Shown here piece after piece: positions 12,343 to 27,225 of a stretch of 64,000 nt of DNA. Made by a program: the position numbers and the translations under genes. This stretch comes from Melampsora larici-populina 98AG31. Lineage: Eukaryota; Basidiomycota; Pucciniomycetes; Pucciniales; Melampsoraceae. The notes beneath the pieces are model-generated. The model had not been told where the DNA came from, did no database searches, and saw nothing but the letters and a program-made list of their open reading frames with translations. The stretch covers positions 3,594,019 to 3,658,018 of the forward strand of contig NW_006768766.1 of assembly GCF_000204055.1 (NCBI RefSeq). The letters run 5' to 3'. How positions within the stretch are numbered: the first letter of the stretch is position 1; each line of letters opens with the position of its first letter.

Positions 12343-14470
12343 TCACTGCAATGGCTCACTACTACTCGAAAGTCTGGATAGATGTAAATAAACGCTGAGT
12401 GATGAGGAATTGAATTTGACGCGAGTAAAGTGATTCAAGAACATAAGGAGAAGTACACATAGCATGATGCAAAATTTCCTCAGCGTCTTGGAAGGCTTTG
12501 GTAATTGATGAGAGAGAAAGGAAGATGATGCTCACTCGGTTCCATAGCCCTCCATAGGGATGAGTTTCAAGTTCCCGCCGAAATACTGCGCATATAGTCT
12601 TGCAATAGGCAATCCATAACCTATATACAAGAAACCCGAAGAGAAAGATCAGGGACCAATATTTATTTGTACTTCTGTCTTGTGCGCAAAGTTGATAATC
12701 AAATTAAAACTGACCAAACCCAGCCATAGGTGCTTTGAAGTCCGTTCCTCCAAAGTTCTGTTCTAACCCTTGCGTTTGCGCCGTTGTGTACATGTAAGTC
12801 CAAACCAAGGGTACCGCGCTACGTGGAATCCCACCTCCTTCATCCGAGATCTTGATCGTGATATCTTCCTCACCATAAGCCACAATGACTTTGATGGCAG
12901 GAAACTCGTCCGAATCAACACCATGCTTTTCAACTACAGCACGCAGGGAGTTCTTCACAACTTCAAATACCATGTGATTCTTTGGTACATGAACCAGGGT
13001 GGTAAGGCAGTGTTTGTTAATATCAAAATTCATGATGTTCTCCACAGAGATGTTTTGTACTTACCAGATGGCTGGGTACATACATGAAAGTTAAATCTTT
13101 GGGACAGACTAACTGAACGGTCGGGGCTTTGAATAACGCATAGTGCTCCTCGCAGATGAAGACTGCGTTGTCAATTGCCTCTCTGCAGATCTGATAAATA
13201 TTGGTGTTTGTGCAGATCACACCAACGTAGTCCGGGTGAGGTTCGAGTTTGTTCAAAGCAATGTGTTGACCAATCAAGACTCTGATCCCGATTCTGGACA
13301 TATAAAATCGGTCAAGAAATGTTTGGATAGATCGATCGATCACTCTCGACGCCGCAGGAATTTTTGTCTTTGCAGGCCCAGAGAGGAACTCTTTGTACTC
13401 CAAAACTCCCTGAGCAATAGTGGTAACTACCGGATCGTGCCGCCGTTTGATGACTGACAAAGTCTGAGTGAATTTCTCGTTGTAATCGTAGACTTCTGGT
13501 GGCCAGTTGATAGTACCAAGATCGACGTAATACCTGCACATATCTAAATTGTATCAAACACTGTATCCCTCTTGAAATCAACCTGGTCTAATTCGGTTTG
13601 ATGGCCAGGAAATATGAAACGTACCTGTGGGCCAAACCAAGCCTTTGTCTCCCTGTCGTCTGCAGCAAAGGTTTTTGCATATGTAGTGGTAAACTGGGGT
13701 TGGGGGTGCTGGCTGGTAAGGGGGTTCCTTTCTCTACGGCCTTATCAAACTGAGCCATGATCGCGGGCGGAAGTTCTGGTCTCGGGAATTCCACAAGTTC
13801 CTATGAGGCATACGAATCGCACCATTGTGTGGAATATGATCAACATAGGCAATGCATGAGCGGTCAAGATAGATCAAAGCGTGGATTCCTAATCGCGAGT
13901 CGCAAAGACTGACCTCGAAAGACTGTGCGTACCAATCGCGAACTTTGAGGATGCTCGGCATTTCGTTCAAACGGTTCGGTAGCTCATTCAATTCTTTCAC
14001 CCGGTGTGCCAATCTGATAGGTAGCTCCTCTGTACATCAGGAAGCAGGACAACAAACCAAAAGTCGAATATGTTAACCAGGATCTTTCTCTTCGAAGCAA
14101 CCTCCACCTTCTCGTTTTGAATTTCACGATCTGACTACGTACCATGAATGAATTCACTAGCTCGCAACAATGTTCCCGCAGACGGGTTCTGTCCTGTTGC
14201 GATGTTGAAGGCCCAATGGGTAAATTCTCTTTACCGGTGTTATGGAAAGCAGAGCCGCATGTCCAATTGAACATACCAAACATGACCATCTGCCGTAAGG
14301 AAACTCCTGTCTGATTTCATCCATTCCGGTCATAGAGCAATAAATTGGTCAATTTCGAGAAATGTAGGTTTCATTTGTTCGGAGTTTCGAGTGAGCCTAC
14401 TGACCTGTGGGAACGATGCAAAGTGGGTAATTTTGTCCTTGAGAGCCTGTGTAAGTTTCCATGAAGCCAT
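12343..14470 (-). CDS. PDK: mitochondrial pyruvate dehydrogenase kinase (PDK/BCKDK family)
   Basis: Phosphorylates and inactivates the E1-alpha subunit of pyruvate dehydrogenase (or the branched-chain 2-oxoacid dehydrogenase) in the mitochondrial matrix; a GHKL-fold protein kinase. Exons, minus strand: 14470-14405, 14310-14277, 14193-14143, 14029-13914, 13800-13625, 13533-13065, 12979-12715, 12620-12536, 12394-12343; all nine join in frame to 437 aa. Seen in order: [19 protein letters not shown] (N-terminal helices), [53 protein letters not shown], the N-box [11 protein letters not shown] (Glu and Asn bind ATP-Mg), the G1 box DEGGGIP and the G2 box [18 protein letters not shown]. Start ATG 14470 gives [13 protein letters not shown], directly continuous with the conserved first helix; a longer mitochondrial presequence in an upstream exon is possible but not seen. 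An insertion rich in Pro and Thr (about residues 125-150) is typical of fungal members. PDK versus BCKDK specificity is not settled here. Confidence 0.95.
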
Positions 14471-15936
14471 CTTTGAGCCAAGTGTCCGATTGAACTTGAT
14501 GAAGTTGCAAGGCAGGTTGATAAATCGCTTAGTTCAGATATCAAGACTTCACCTTGATGGGTGGCTACAAGGATTGTCGGTTGAAGGGTTCAAAGACCTT
14601 ATTAACTTTATCTACATCGAGTGGTGTCATTCAAACTTCAATTGCTGTTCGTCGGGTGCTCTGAAAATATCACACGACTCATCTTTGTGACACACAGTCC
14701 GACACGCGGGTATGTCACACAATCTCGAGTCTCGACAACGCTAAAGAAGCTCAGCACCAAGCCAGACCAAGCCTTGATGCCGGTTGGTGCTTGAGCAGCG
14801 AGGTTACTTGGCACGATTTGAGACAGTGGATAAAGCTAACTGATCCCTGCCGATTTGGAGAAAAGCCCATTGCTTCAATCAAGTTTTGGCTACCGATGGA
14901 ACTGAAGAGCTCATTATCATATCATCTGAGTTGACAAAAAATTGCAGAAACAGGACAAGATCCTTATTCAAAACCTGAAGAATTTATTGATTTCGGGGAA
15001 ATTTCAAATGATGATCCCACATTTAATCCTTTGCATTTGAGACAAGGCTTTCATGGTCAGTGTAGTCAAAGAAGGGTGCAGTTATGCAATGTGATTGTGC
15101 TCCTTAACTTTCAAGGGCAAGCTTTTGTTGAGTTCAGGAAGTGGTACACCATCAATTCCTAAAATACAGAGGGCACTTATGGGAGTGTAACAAATTGAGA
15201 TTTCCATTATTTTCCCTCAACTTACGCAATACCGCCACACTCAGCAGCTCTCTCGTCTAATATTGTCAAATGAGGTGAAGACACGAAGACCTAACGAGAA
15301 TGTAGTATATTCCCGGCAACCCTCAGCCTTTTGTCAGTCTGATTCTGGTAAGAATATTTTAAATCACTTCACTTATTATTATGAAATTAAAATTGATACA
15401 ACTGCATAAAGGATTCTATAAACTCGCAGCTTTCAAGTTTAGGATTTTTGAGTTAAGCTCATCATTCCTGTCAACATAGTGTTCATTACATAGAAAGATA
15501 GACATCTAATTTTCAGATGAATAGGGAGAATGTGGAAGGAACGAAATAAGAAATAAGAAAGAACAAGCGATTTCAGATTTCTTTAGGCTTCTTGGTTATC
15601 TTTGCGCCTCAGTTTATCTTTTGCTCATTCTTTCAAAAAAGAAAGCCTCTTTGACGTGGTTCAATTTTGCAAAACATTGGGAAAGTTGCAAAATGATGGT
15701 CCCTTTCAACTTCGATGAATTGTTACCGTCCAAGATTGGAGAAAATGATTGTCTTACAGTTTTTTTTTGAAAATCTGCCAATTCGAAGGTAGGGGTTAAT
15801 CAATTAAAAAATTGACCATTTGTGCCTAGGATACAAAAAGACTGAAATATTCTTTTGTGCACTCACTCTATTAACTCGGTCACCCGATGACAAATAAAAG
15901 ATGAAACTTGGTACATTGAACAAAATAAAATAGGAC
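14471..15936. other. intergenic between PDK and GFA1
   Basis: Holds the upstream region of PDK and the 3' end of GFA1, both on the minus strand. I see no conserved frame, RNA gene or mobile element. GFA1 ends at 15937. Confidence 0.5.
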
Positions 15937-18673
<2,737 letters not shown>

Positions 18674-19092
18674 TTTCTTGTAGGATTAGATTGATGAAAA
18701 GAGCTTCGATCAGAAAGAAACTCGATAAGATAGGAAGGGATGAAGTTCAGGAGAAGTTGAATGAAAAGTGGATTACAAAATAAGAAGTTTAGAATTGGCT
18801 GATTGGATTGATTGGATTTGAAGAAATTGTCTTTTAAAATTAAATCAGAATGTATTTTGTAGTAGGTTGCACTCAAAGAACAATGAAAACAATTCACAAC
18901 TGACTCAGAGTTAAAGAAGTGGTGAACTTAAGTAAACATTCAAGTTCCAAGCCTATTTTGAATTTGATCGGGTGGTTTTACAGAGCATTGACCACTTCCT
19001 GTATTCACCGTTCGTTCACGTCATCGATCGTTTTACAAAGTCACTGTGTTTGATTGTAAAACAGTAGTGATGGAAAACTCTTTTGTCGCTAG

Positions 19093-19803
19093 GTGTACTA
19101 CCACTCAACTGAACACCAATCCTCTCTTGCCTTTCTCTGCCTCTTCATCAACTTCGCAAACCTCACGCCATCGCTCAGATCTCTAACTGTGCTGATCGTC
19201 ATCCCACGGTCACCAATGATAAGTAACTTTCATCTATACATACCACCCAATCTCACATTCATAAGCATGTCTTTGTCGACTGGTTTGCGATCAATGGTTG
19301 CACAAGGAGCTTGTATGTACACCCAAAGTCGAGGTGTGGTACATACCCCAGGCTTGCTTGGCTATCTTCAATCTGACGACCGTCCACATCGACCCAAGCC
19401 TTCCGTTCACATCATACCTCCTCCTGGAACCCGACCCTTTATAAATTCTGCTCCAGAACTTCAGTTGATTTATCGCACTTCTAGTCTATATATTCCTTCG
19501 ACTCGTGAGAGCGCGACACCGAAAAGATGGATACGCAATTTGAGGATCCAAGAGAGGGGGCCCAAATGGATGTGGTCATTCACCTTCACGACACACTTCT
19601 CGGGTGACTCTGGGGTATGTTTAGTACCTCTTGCCATGTCTACGCAGTATCGTCTCATCATCTCACGGCGTCCACAGCTAGCCAAATGTACTTCATTGGC
19701 GATCAAGCCCTTCATCAAGTCTATTTCTTCGCAAGACATTAAACAACAGGCAACGTTGTCTAAATGGATAGACGAGTACATCCTTGGATGCACCAAAGGA
19801 TAA
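19093..19803 (+). CDS. 236-aa open frame upstream of GFA1, unrecognised
   Basis: An uninterrupted frame of 236 codons in DNA noticeably richer in GC than the repeat island beyond it, starting about 420 bp upstream of GFA1 and divergent from it. Long frames are rare here outside real exons, so it may be an exon or part of one. I recognise no family, and the residue composition (many Ser, Pro, Ile; no conserved-looking blocks) is not persuasive. Part of the opposite strand is also open. The 3' end runs into the GATGCA repeat cluster at 19787. Confidence 0.25.
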   Translation: MYYHSTEHQSSLAFLCLFINFANLTPSLRSLTVLIVIPRSPMISNFHLYIPPNLTFISMSLSTGLRSMVAQGACMYTQSRGVVHTPGLLGYLQSDDRPHRPKPSVHIIPPPGTRPFINSAPELQLIYRTSSLYIPSTRESATPKRWIRNLRIQERGPKWMWSFTFTTHFSGDSGVCLVPLAMSTQYRLIISRRPQLAKCTSLAIKPFIKSISSQDIKQQATLSKWIDEYILGCTKG

Positions 19804-19912
19804 TCGGAATCACTGGTGCATCCGAATAAACCCTTGTGCATCCAGAGATCACCTGGTACATCCGAAGATGCAACGGTGCATCTTTGAATGCACAAAGATG
19901 CACAAAACCCCC
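19787..19912. repeat. cluster of GATGCA / TGCATC words
   Basis: About nine occurrences of GATGCA, TGCATC or near variants (for example GGTGCATCCGAA, TTGTGCATCCAG, GGTGCATCTTTG, AAGATGCACAAAA) lie in roughly 125 bp, in both orientations. Spacing is irregular, so this is not a clean tandem array. It may be degenerate subterminal sequence of a mobile element or a cluster of protein-binding sites. AAGATGCACAAAA recurs at about 20365. Confidence 0.5.
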
Positions 19913-20859
19913 CGCCTGCACGTCAACTTTCAAGACACAGAGAAGCGGAAAAGAAAAGAAAAGCCCGTTGTGAAGAATACATACATACTCCAAACGTCAC
20001 TCATTCACCATAGTTGCCTAATCACAATAGTTCAGCTGTCGGAATATGAGGAATGCCTTGAAATACAGACACAGACATTAACACAGATCAGCACTAAGTA
20101 AAGCTCAATGAGAGGAGGCGGTATGATCATTGGGAGAACGATGACCAACACTGTACAATTCAAGACTCTGACCAAGATATTGACACTGAGAATTTGATCA
20201 GCATAAGAGATATGGTAAAAGAGATGAAGAATAGGCGATAATGTACGGAACAGTGAAAGAATTGATAATAAAAAAGAGTGGCATGTGAACAAGCATGGCT
20301 AATCGATTCAACAAAACCATTGTTCACTGGAGCCAAATCTTTTTGAATCGATCAAAAAGCTACGAAGATGCACAAAAGCAAGGAGAAAACGAATCCAACA
20401 AGTGTGTGCGACGTGCACCACCCTGCCAAGGGCGATGAGTCAGGCTTATCTGTCCAATGAAACCATTATTCAACTATAACGGTTTTTTGTTGAATCGATA
20501 GTCGAACCCATGAGAAAAATTTCAAAGAAACATACATAATATTCAATATGCCCCACCCTGCTACATACATAATGTGGATGAGCAAGGCTTATAGCTCCGA
20601 ATTCAATGAAACGATCATTCAATTGACACGGTTATTCTTGAACCATTCAAACTGATGACACAGCCGTGAATAATGTAGAGCGATTAAAGAAAAAGGTCAG
20701 TGTCATCGAGACTTTCGAAGTTACAGTCATTTAAGAGGTTCCTTGCCCCTTTGCCCGCAAAACTCTAGCAAATTAGCGAGGATATTGGGGCAAGCTTTTC
20801 TTTAAATGACTGTACACTTGTTGCAAACCACAACGAGCTTCACCTTCTTCTAAAAGCGC

Positions 20860-22030
20860 AGGGTTCAATAAAGAACCCAATTAATAGAGAAGTGGAATGA
20901 ATTATTAAAGGGATTAACGATGTAGAACTTATAACCCAACAAGGGTTATACAGAGCTGGAAGAGGATAATCTACTAATAAAATGACTAGTAGAAGTTGTC
21001 TAAGGACTGCTCTTATAAAACAACACAATCAGAAAGAGCTCTGTTGTATTGAGTACTGATAAGGCACCAGAGAAATATAACTTCACACGTAATTTAACTT
21101 CAAAAGCACACTTTGTATTACTATCAACACTGCTATAGTGTTATTCCCAATTGATAACTAAAGAAATAAGCAATATCTGATTGATATTATTCCCAATAAG
21201 TCTTTATGACTATAAAACTAAAGTAAATTTCTCTTTATAGCTGTAATAAAGGGCGTATTTAAGTGAACAGGTACTATTAAAATAAGTTTATGATGATAAA
21301 CAAAATAATAATGGCGTAAATGATAAAGAAAAAAAGGGGAACAACAGTCCCAAAACCCTCTCAAAGTATATATAACAATGTACTAGAACTTTTACAATGG
21401 TCAACAGCCTCAAAACCAATCAAATCCACCCAAAATTCCCTAAAAACCCTATGATGACGCAATGTAATGGTTTTGTTACTAATAAATGATGTAATTTTCA
21501 CAGCTAAAAGTGATCAATGACGCAATAATATGATGTACAGCACTTCTTATGATGAATACAGGTGATTTTTTCCTTGTAAACTAGCTGAAAACCAATTTTT
21601 GAGATTACGAATTTTTTCAGATGTGCTCCAATTTTTGATTACTAAAGTGCATCTTGTAGCCCACGTGTTACTGATCATTTCTGACACCTACATGACCTAC
21701 TTCTGATGAGTGATGAGTAAGATATTGAGTTGTGAAGTTAAGGTTTTTAGTGTTACATATGACTTGTGACTGTAAATTCGAGATTCACACCAATTCTTTA
21801 TTTGCCTTATAACTCTTTACACACACCTCCGTTACTAATGATTTAAAGTTTGTACATTATGTAATCCACTCTTCTGCGTTGAATGAGCCATCTACCAACC
21901 TATTCTGACGTCATTTGACATATGTAATTAGCTGAAAACCTCCATTTTCCACGAATTTCACCCATTTTCTTCACTTTTCACAGCTACTACTATCTTTTTC
22001 TTGCTCATGTAATATGACATCATCATCTAT
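20860..22030. repeat. dispersed repeat, copy A (inverted relative to 33930-37240)
   Basis: This stretch matches the reverse complement of 33930-37240 over many blocks: the segment with AACAAGGGTTATACAGAGC (about 20940) against its inverse near 37200; AAACTTATTTTAATAGTACCTG type blocks (about 21280 versus 35120); TTATGATGAATACAGGTGAT (21549 versus 34840); GACATATGTAATTAGCTGAA (21917 versus 34441). By eye the copies differ at roughly a quarter to a third of positions. GGTTATACAGAGC resembles a retrotransposon primer-binding site preceded by ..CAACA, which would make this LTR-retroelement DNA, but no coding domain was recognised. Confidence 0.65.
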
Positions 22031-24089
22031 AGCCTTAAAAATCCCGGAAAATCCTCTTGGCAACCTTAAATTCCATCACTACCACTATTACACAACCAAA
22101 CTACACGTGTACCTCTTGTTTACCAACTTCGAAAAAGTGCTTTTTTCCTAGTAACTTCTGTTTCTACTTATCAACCTTGAAGATTAAAATTGTCATAGTA
22201 TCATATAATGTTGTTCTTTCATATTCTAACCTCATAATACCCATAACTTTATTTTTACTAACCTAAAAACCATTTTCCAACCTTTATACCTATAATTTCG
22301 AATTTTTCTTATGTTTTTCTTTCTTTCTTTTTGTAATAAATTTGTAAGTAAACTATAATGATCTTAATATATAATGTGAAATAAAATGATGTAATGTTGA
22401 CCTAATGACCAATACATAAGCCTACAAGAGCTTCAATTGATCAAAAACCTCCATTTCGAATTTTCTTTCCTGCTGAATCCTGCTAATAAACTGGTAAACT
22501 GGTAATTGTGAATTTTTTAATTGATCCCATAAATTGATCACCACAACGATTGAATCCTTGAAGACACGAAGATCAATGAAGCTCGAGAAAATGTGACAAT
22601 CAAGCATAGCTGTAGTTTATGAAACCTTCAAGAAGAAGACATGTAGCTTGAGTGTCCTAGAATGCTGCAATTGGACTTTAAACCACATCGATTACTATGA
22701 GAAGATTCATCAAGGGCGAATAGATCTACGAGATCAATCCAGCCAATCAAAGCATTAGAGATCCGCTTAGGTACGTGTCGAAGTTGATTGAGTTGAGAAT
22801 TTGTCTAAATTGAATATGTCCAGCTTTACACAGCCTAGAATGTGACCAAGTATAGCTTTGAGAGGCGAGAGCTTTTTTCAAACAGACAGCAGAATGACAA
22901 AAAGAAGCAGGCGGAATTTGGGCAAGACAGGGCAGAGAGGGTTGAAGACTCACCAGACTTTCTTTATACAATCATCATGATTGTTGTGCTGTTGAGTATC
23001 GGTGATGAGAACTACTTGTTGAGAGTTGAGTGGTGGATACATCAAAAAAGTATCAAAAGGATTAAAGAGGTATTACCAGCCAGAATCCGATTGTGTTGAG
23101 AGCTAAAAGTGTAGAAATCATTCTGATGGAGATAGAGATATGGGATCGAGTAAAAAGGCATTGAACGTGCGTCTGAAGGTTTGATGAAGTCAAGCACAAG
23201 AATCAAGTCGGCAGAGTCGCAACAAGGGAGATTGTTAAGGTGAGCGGAAATTTTCTTATTGCCACATGTCAAATGACTGGGTGTCTAGCGAGCATAACTG
23301 CAGGTTTATGATTTGTTTGCGCCAAACGAACTACACCACGAAAATTGTTCCCTTTGGCATCCTTGTAAATAGAAAGTTTTGACAATTGTCTCAGATATTT
23401 GCCAAAATCACCCAATGCTCACTGCCCCGTTTAGAATCACTCGAATCGAGTTTGGTTGCACACTTCAAACAAGATGTCTTCCCTAAAAAACATCTGCAAC
23501 ATGATCAATACGTGCATTCTATAAAAAGCATCAAAGACTAAATGCACAAATGAGAACACACGGCAACCAAGAATCAGGGAAATAGACAAAACTAACCTGA
23601 CTACCTAAGCCCTAACCCGCAAGGATATATATCTTCACAACATTTGTATAAGTGATGTTATTCATGAACTCATACAGGCTAAGGCCAAATCCCTAACATT
23701 TAATGCATATCCTTTGATGAAATGAAACATCTCAAACATGATGAAACTCCATAATCCAAAGACAAAAGCAAATTCCAAATGGCATGATTGCTAAATATTA
23801 AGGAGAAACAAACCACATAATCAATTCAATTCAACATATAATCTGTTTTGATACCAGCCAGAGCCATGAATCCAATCTAACAGCTTAACTTTTTATCAAA
23901 GCAGTATTACATATTCCACAAGGGAGATCTTCAAAATACTTGATAATCATGTGTCATCATCAAAACATCTTAACAAGTGGGCACATAGGAGACCATAGAA
24001 CACCCCAAGTGCTTATCAACAACAACCCCATCACTTCTTAGCACTGCTGTAATCATGATCAATCAATTTACTATATTTGTGAGATAATT

Positions 24090-24192
24090 GTAATCCTAAC
24101 CTCCTAACCCTAAATCCTAAACTGCCCACCTCCTAACCCTAACCCTCTTCTCCTAACCTCCTAACTCCTAACCCTGAATCCAAACCTCCTAA
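24090..24192. repeat. telomere-like C-rich repeat array 1
   Basis: Irregular units of CCTAACCCTAAATCCTAACCTCC type, related to but not identical with the (CCCTAA)n telomere repeat known in many fungi. The array is broken at 24193 by a TIR element and resumes at 25163. Confidence 0.85.
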
Positions 24193-25162
24193 GAGCATCC
24201 ACACTTGATTGCAGTTGTTAACTGGGTCGTGTGCGGTCACAACGTCTACATTAAGTAAAAAATTACTTAACATGGCCAAATTTCACACTTGTGCCAAAAT
24301 TACCCGCACCAAGGGTCACTAACTTGAGAGATAAATCAAGTTTCCACACTGATGCAAAGTTTACAGACTCAAAATATACCAAACACCAAAATCAATCAAC
24401 TTTGCATTCAATAAGTGCATTCAAAGCTCTTCATTCCTGCCAGGAAAGAAGAGCTTCAGGACAGCAAACTTCATTTGATATTGACTTGAAATCTCATCCC
24501 AGCTTGATGGTTGGCACAGAGAAGTTTGTAGACAAGCAAAAAAATAAATACATTTCATCATTAATTAAAAAAGATCATGTTGAAGACCATCAAGATTTTT
24601 TTTATCAAATCCTTTTGAAGTCAATCCAAACAATGAGAAATGTTTGAAATCCTTCCAAAATCTAAATAAACGATCAGACATTGATCCAGTTTGATCTAAA
24701 ACCCATTTAAAACCAATTCACAGGATAAGAAATTGGTCTCAATCAATCTAAAATGTCATTAAACTTCTATATAATCACATGTGAATTAGAAACAATCTTG
24801 ATCAATATCAGATAAAGAGAATCAGATAGTAAGAAACTAGACATCCCACAAGTTTGATGAATTAAAAGACAATCGGGTCTCAAACAATTCTTAATCCAGG
24901 TGTTTTGAGTCGGGAGGAATCCAGTTGGAGTAGGTCAGAGTAGAGTTGAGTTGGCAAGTTGGTGTGCTTGAAAAGTGAAGACAGGCCTGGCGGTTTGGCT
25001 ACTGCATGCGTTAGCCAAACAGTAAATTTACTGAATTGCTAACGCAAAACAATCCAAAAAGAACTACCGTGGGGCTAATTTCTCACCAGTGTGGGAAAGG
25101 CCCCGCATTTGCGGTAAATTTAACCTTACCGCACGTGAGTTACCACACAATTGTGGATGCTC
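24193..25162. mobile_element. TIR element T1 in telomere-like array (PIF/Harbinger-like)
   Basis: A 970 bp element with ends GAGCATCCACACTTGATTGC (left) and, inverted, GAGCATCCACAATTGTGTGG (right), flanked by TAA on both sides (24190-24192 and 25163-25165). A 3-bp TWA duplication is the hallmark of PIF/Harbinger transposons; the class is inferred from that. Subterminal GTGCGGT and TGCGGT words occur near both ends. It holds a 118-codon open frame (24291-24647, MPKLPAPRVTNL..) without a recognised domain, so it is probably non-autonomous. A palindrome (25008-25045) near the right end is shared with T2. Confidence 0.75.
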
Positions 25163-25808
25163 TAACCCTAAATCCTAAACTGCCAACCTCCTAAACCTAA
25201 CCCTCACCGCCTGACCTCCTAAATCCTACCCCTGAAACCTAACCTCCTAACCCTGAAACCTAACCTCCTGACCCTAAATCCTAACCTGCTAACCCTAACA
25301 CCTACTTACTAACCCTAAATCCTAAGCTGCTAACTTCCTAACCCTAAACTCTTACCTGCTAACCTGCTGACCCTAGCTCCTAACCTCCTAACCCTAAATC
25401 CCAACCTCCTAACCCTAAATCCCAACCTCCTAACCCTAAATACTAACCTCCTAACCTCCTAACCCTAACCCAAACCTGCTAACCTCCTAACCCTAAATCT
25501 TAACCTGCTAACCCTAACTCCTAACTTCCTAACTTCCTAACCCTAAATGCTAACCCTAAACCCTAACCTCCTAACCTCCTAACTTCCTAACCCTAAATCA
25601 TAACCCTAAATCCTAACCTCCTGAAACCCTAACCTCCTAACCCTAAATCCTAACCCTAAATCCTAACCTCCTAACCTCCTAACCTCCTAACCTCCTAACC
25701 CTAAATCCTAACCCCAAATCCTAACCTCCTAACCCTAAATCCTAACCCTAAATCCTAACCCTAAATCCTAACCCCAAATCCTAACCTCCTAACCTCCTAA
25801 CCTCCTAA
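25163..25808. repeat. telomere-like C-rich repeat array 2
   Basis: About 645 bp of CCTAACCTCC, CCCTAAATC and CCTAACCC units in irregular order, C-rich on the plus strand throughout. It lies between two TIR elements, both at TAA sites. The mixed unit length (6-12 bp) differs from a true telomere and suggests an interstitial or subtelomere-derived minisatellite. Confidence 0.9.
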
Positions 25809-26845
25809 GAGCATCCGCACTCGTTTGCGGTTGTTAACTTGGTCATGTGCGGTAACAAACACTACGTTAAGTAAAAAGTTACTTAACTCAACCAAATTTT
25901 GCACTGGTTTGCATTAGCAGCGCTGTAACTTTTATAACTTTACAGATGATGCATGTAGTCCACACTGGTCATGCAGTAAGGTAAGGTTTGGATTTCTCGA
26001 GTACAAATCCCCTGCTTTCATCGCAAGTTTTCACATGACGGAGGCACTGTCCTCTTCTTTGCACAGGAGGACTGAAGATACTTTCAAATTCTTCATCTAC
26101 ACATGAGGATCCGATATCATCCTGTTTGTGTACTTGATTGATCTTGATTCAAAAGGACAAAGTCAACATGACTTTTTTCAGCTACTTGATACATGAATTC
26201 CAGTTCAAAAGCAAAGGCTTTACTACATTGAGAAAGCTTTTAATGAGTCTGAATATGATCTTGTAAAAGATTTAAAGGTTCAAAACTAGGAAATAAAAAT
26301 CCAAAGTTTTTTCAGTTTTTGATTTGTATTGCTTGATCTTAAAAGTCCTCCAATGATTAGTCTTTTAATGTTAATTTTATTATATATTGACCTCTACATA
26401 GCTATCTGAATCTTGACATTCTTCATATTCATCTGAATGGTTTGAAGTTGAGTTGAAGATAGTTGACTGACCTACGTTAATTGAAAAAACACAGAAGAAT
26501 TAACAATGGAAAAAGCATCAATCGGCATTGCACGTTTTTGGGTTGATTCAGGTGACTGTAAGGCTTGGACTTCATTGGGTTTGAGAGATGAAAAGGAGGT
26601 GTTGGTTGTTGACTTTGGTGTTGGAGGTCGGTTTGAGTTTGTTTTTGGAGTTAAGTTGCCGTGAACGGTTCGTGTTGTGTGATACCGCATGCGTTAGCCA
26701 ATTGGTAAATTTACCAATTTGCTAACACAAAATGACCAAAAATTAACTACCGCGGGGCTAATTTTTCACTGGTATGGAAAAGACCCCACATTTGCGGTAA
26801 ATTTAACCTTACCGCACCCAACTTACCGCACGAGTGCCAATGCTC
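25809..26845. mobile_element. TIR element T2 in telomere-like array (PIF/Harbinger-like)
   Basis: A 1,037 bp relative of T1. Left end GAGCATCCGCACTCG, right end (inverted) GAGCATTGGCACTCGTGCGG; flanks are TAA at 25806-25808 and 26846-26848. The first 100 bp at each end are clearly similar to T1 (for example TGCGGTTGTTAACT, TTAAGTAAAAAGTTACTTAA at the left; ACATTTGCGGTAAATTTAAC at the right), while the middle is unrelated. That is the usual pattern of a non-autonomous family sharing ends. No transposase frame is seen. Confidence 0.75.
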
Positions 26846-26925
26846 TAACCCTAAATCCTAACCTCCTAACCTCCTAATCCTAACTCCTAACCTCCTAACC
26901 CTAAATCCTAACTCTTATCTCCTAT
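26846..26925. repeat. telomere-like C-rich repeat array 3
   Basis: Continuation of the CCTAACCC/CCTAAATCC array after T2, fading into ordinary AT-rich DNA near 26925. Confidence 0.85.
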
Positions 26926-27225
26926 GATGTTGTGCAGGTTGAATTATATTGTAGTTAAGGTCTCTATTCAACTTCAAGTTCATTGACAATCAAAGATGGC
27001 AAATTGAAATTCAAATTTTAACATAAGATCATCTCCATAACTAAAGGTTTTCATTTGTTCTCAATCATTGTTATTTTCAAATATTAACATTTCAAAAACC
27101 AAATTACAAGATATCATGCCAACAATTCCTTTTGAATCCATTGAACCAACTTTAATTTGACCTAAGCCTTTGAGACCTGCATTAGACTCAAAAGTCAAAT
27201 CTCAATTTCTCAAATGGGTTCTCCA

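Noticed and set aside
13023..13581. Plus-strand and alternative-frame ORFs of 90-105 codons over the PDK and GFA1 exons (for example 12770-13087, 13143-13457, 17656-17991)
   Set aside because: They overlap well-supported, fully spliced exons on the minus strand and show no domain of their own.
24090..26925. A true chromosome end (telomere)
   Set aside because: The arrays are irregular, interrupted by two elements, and followed by 37 kb including intact housekeeping genes; interstitial telomere-like repeats fit better.
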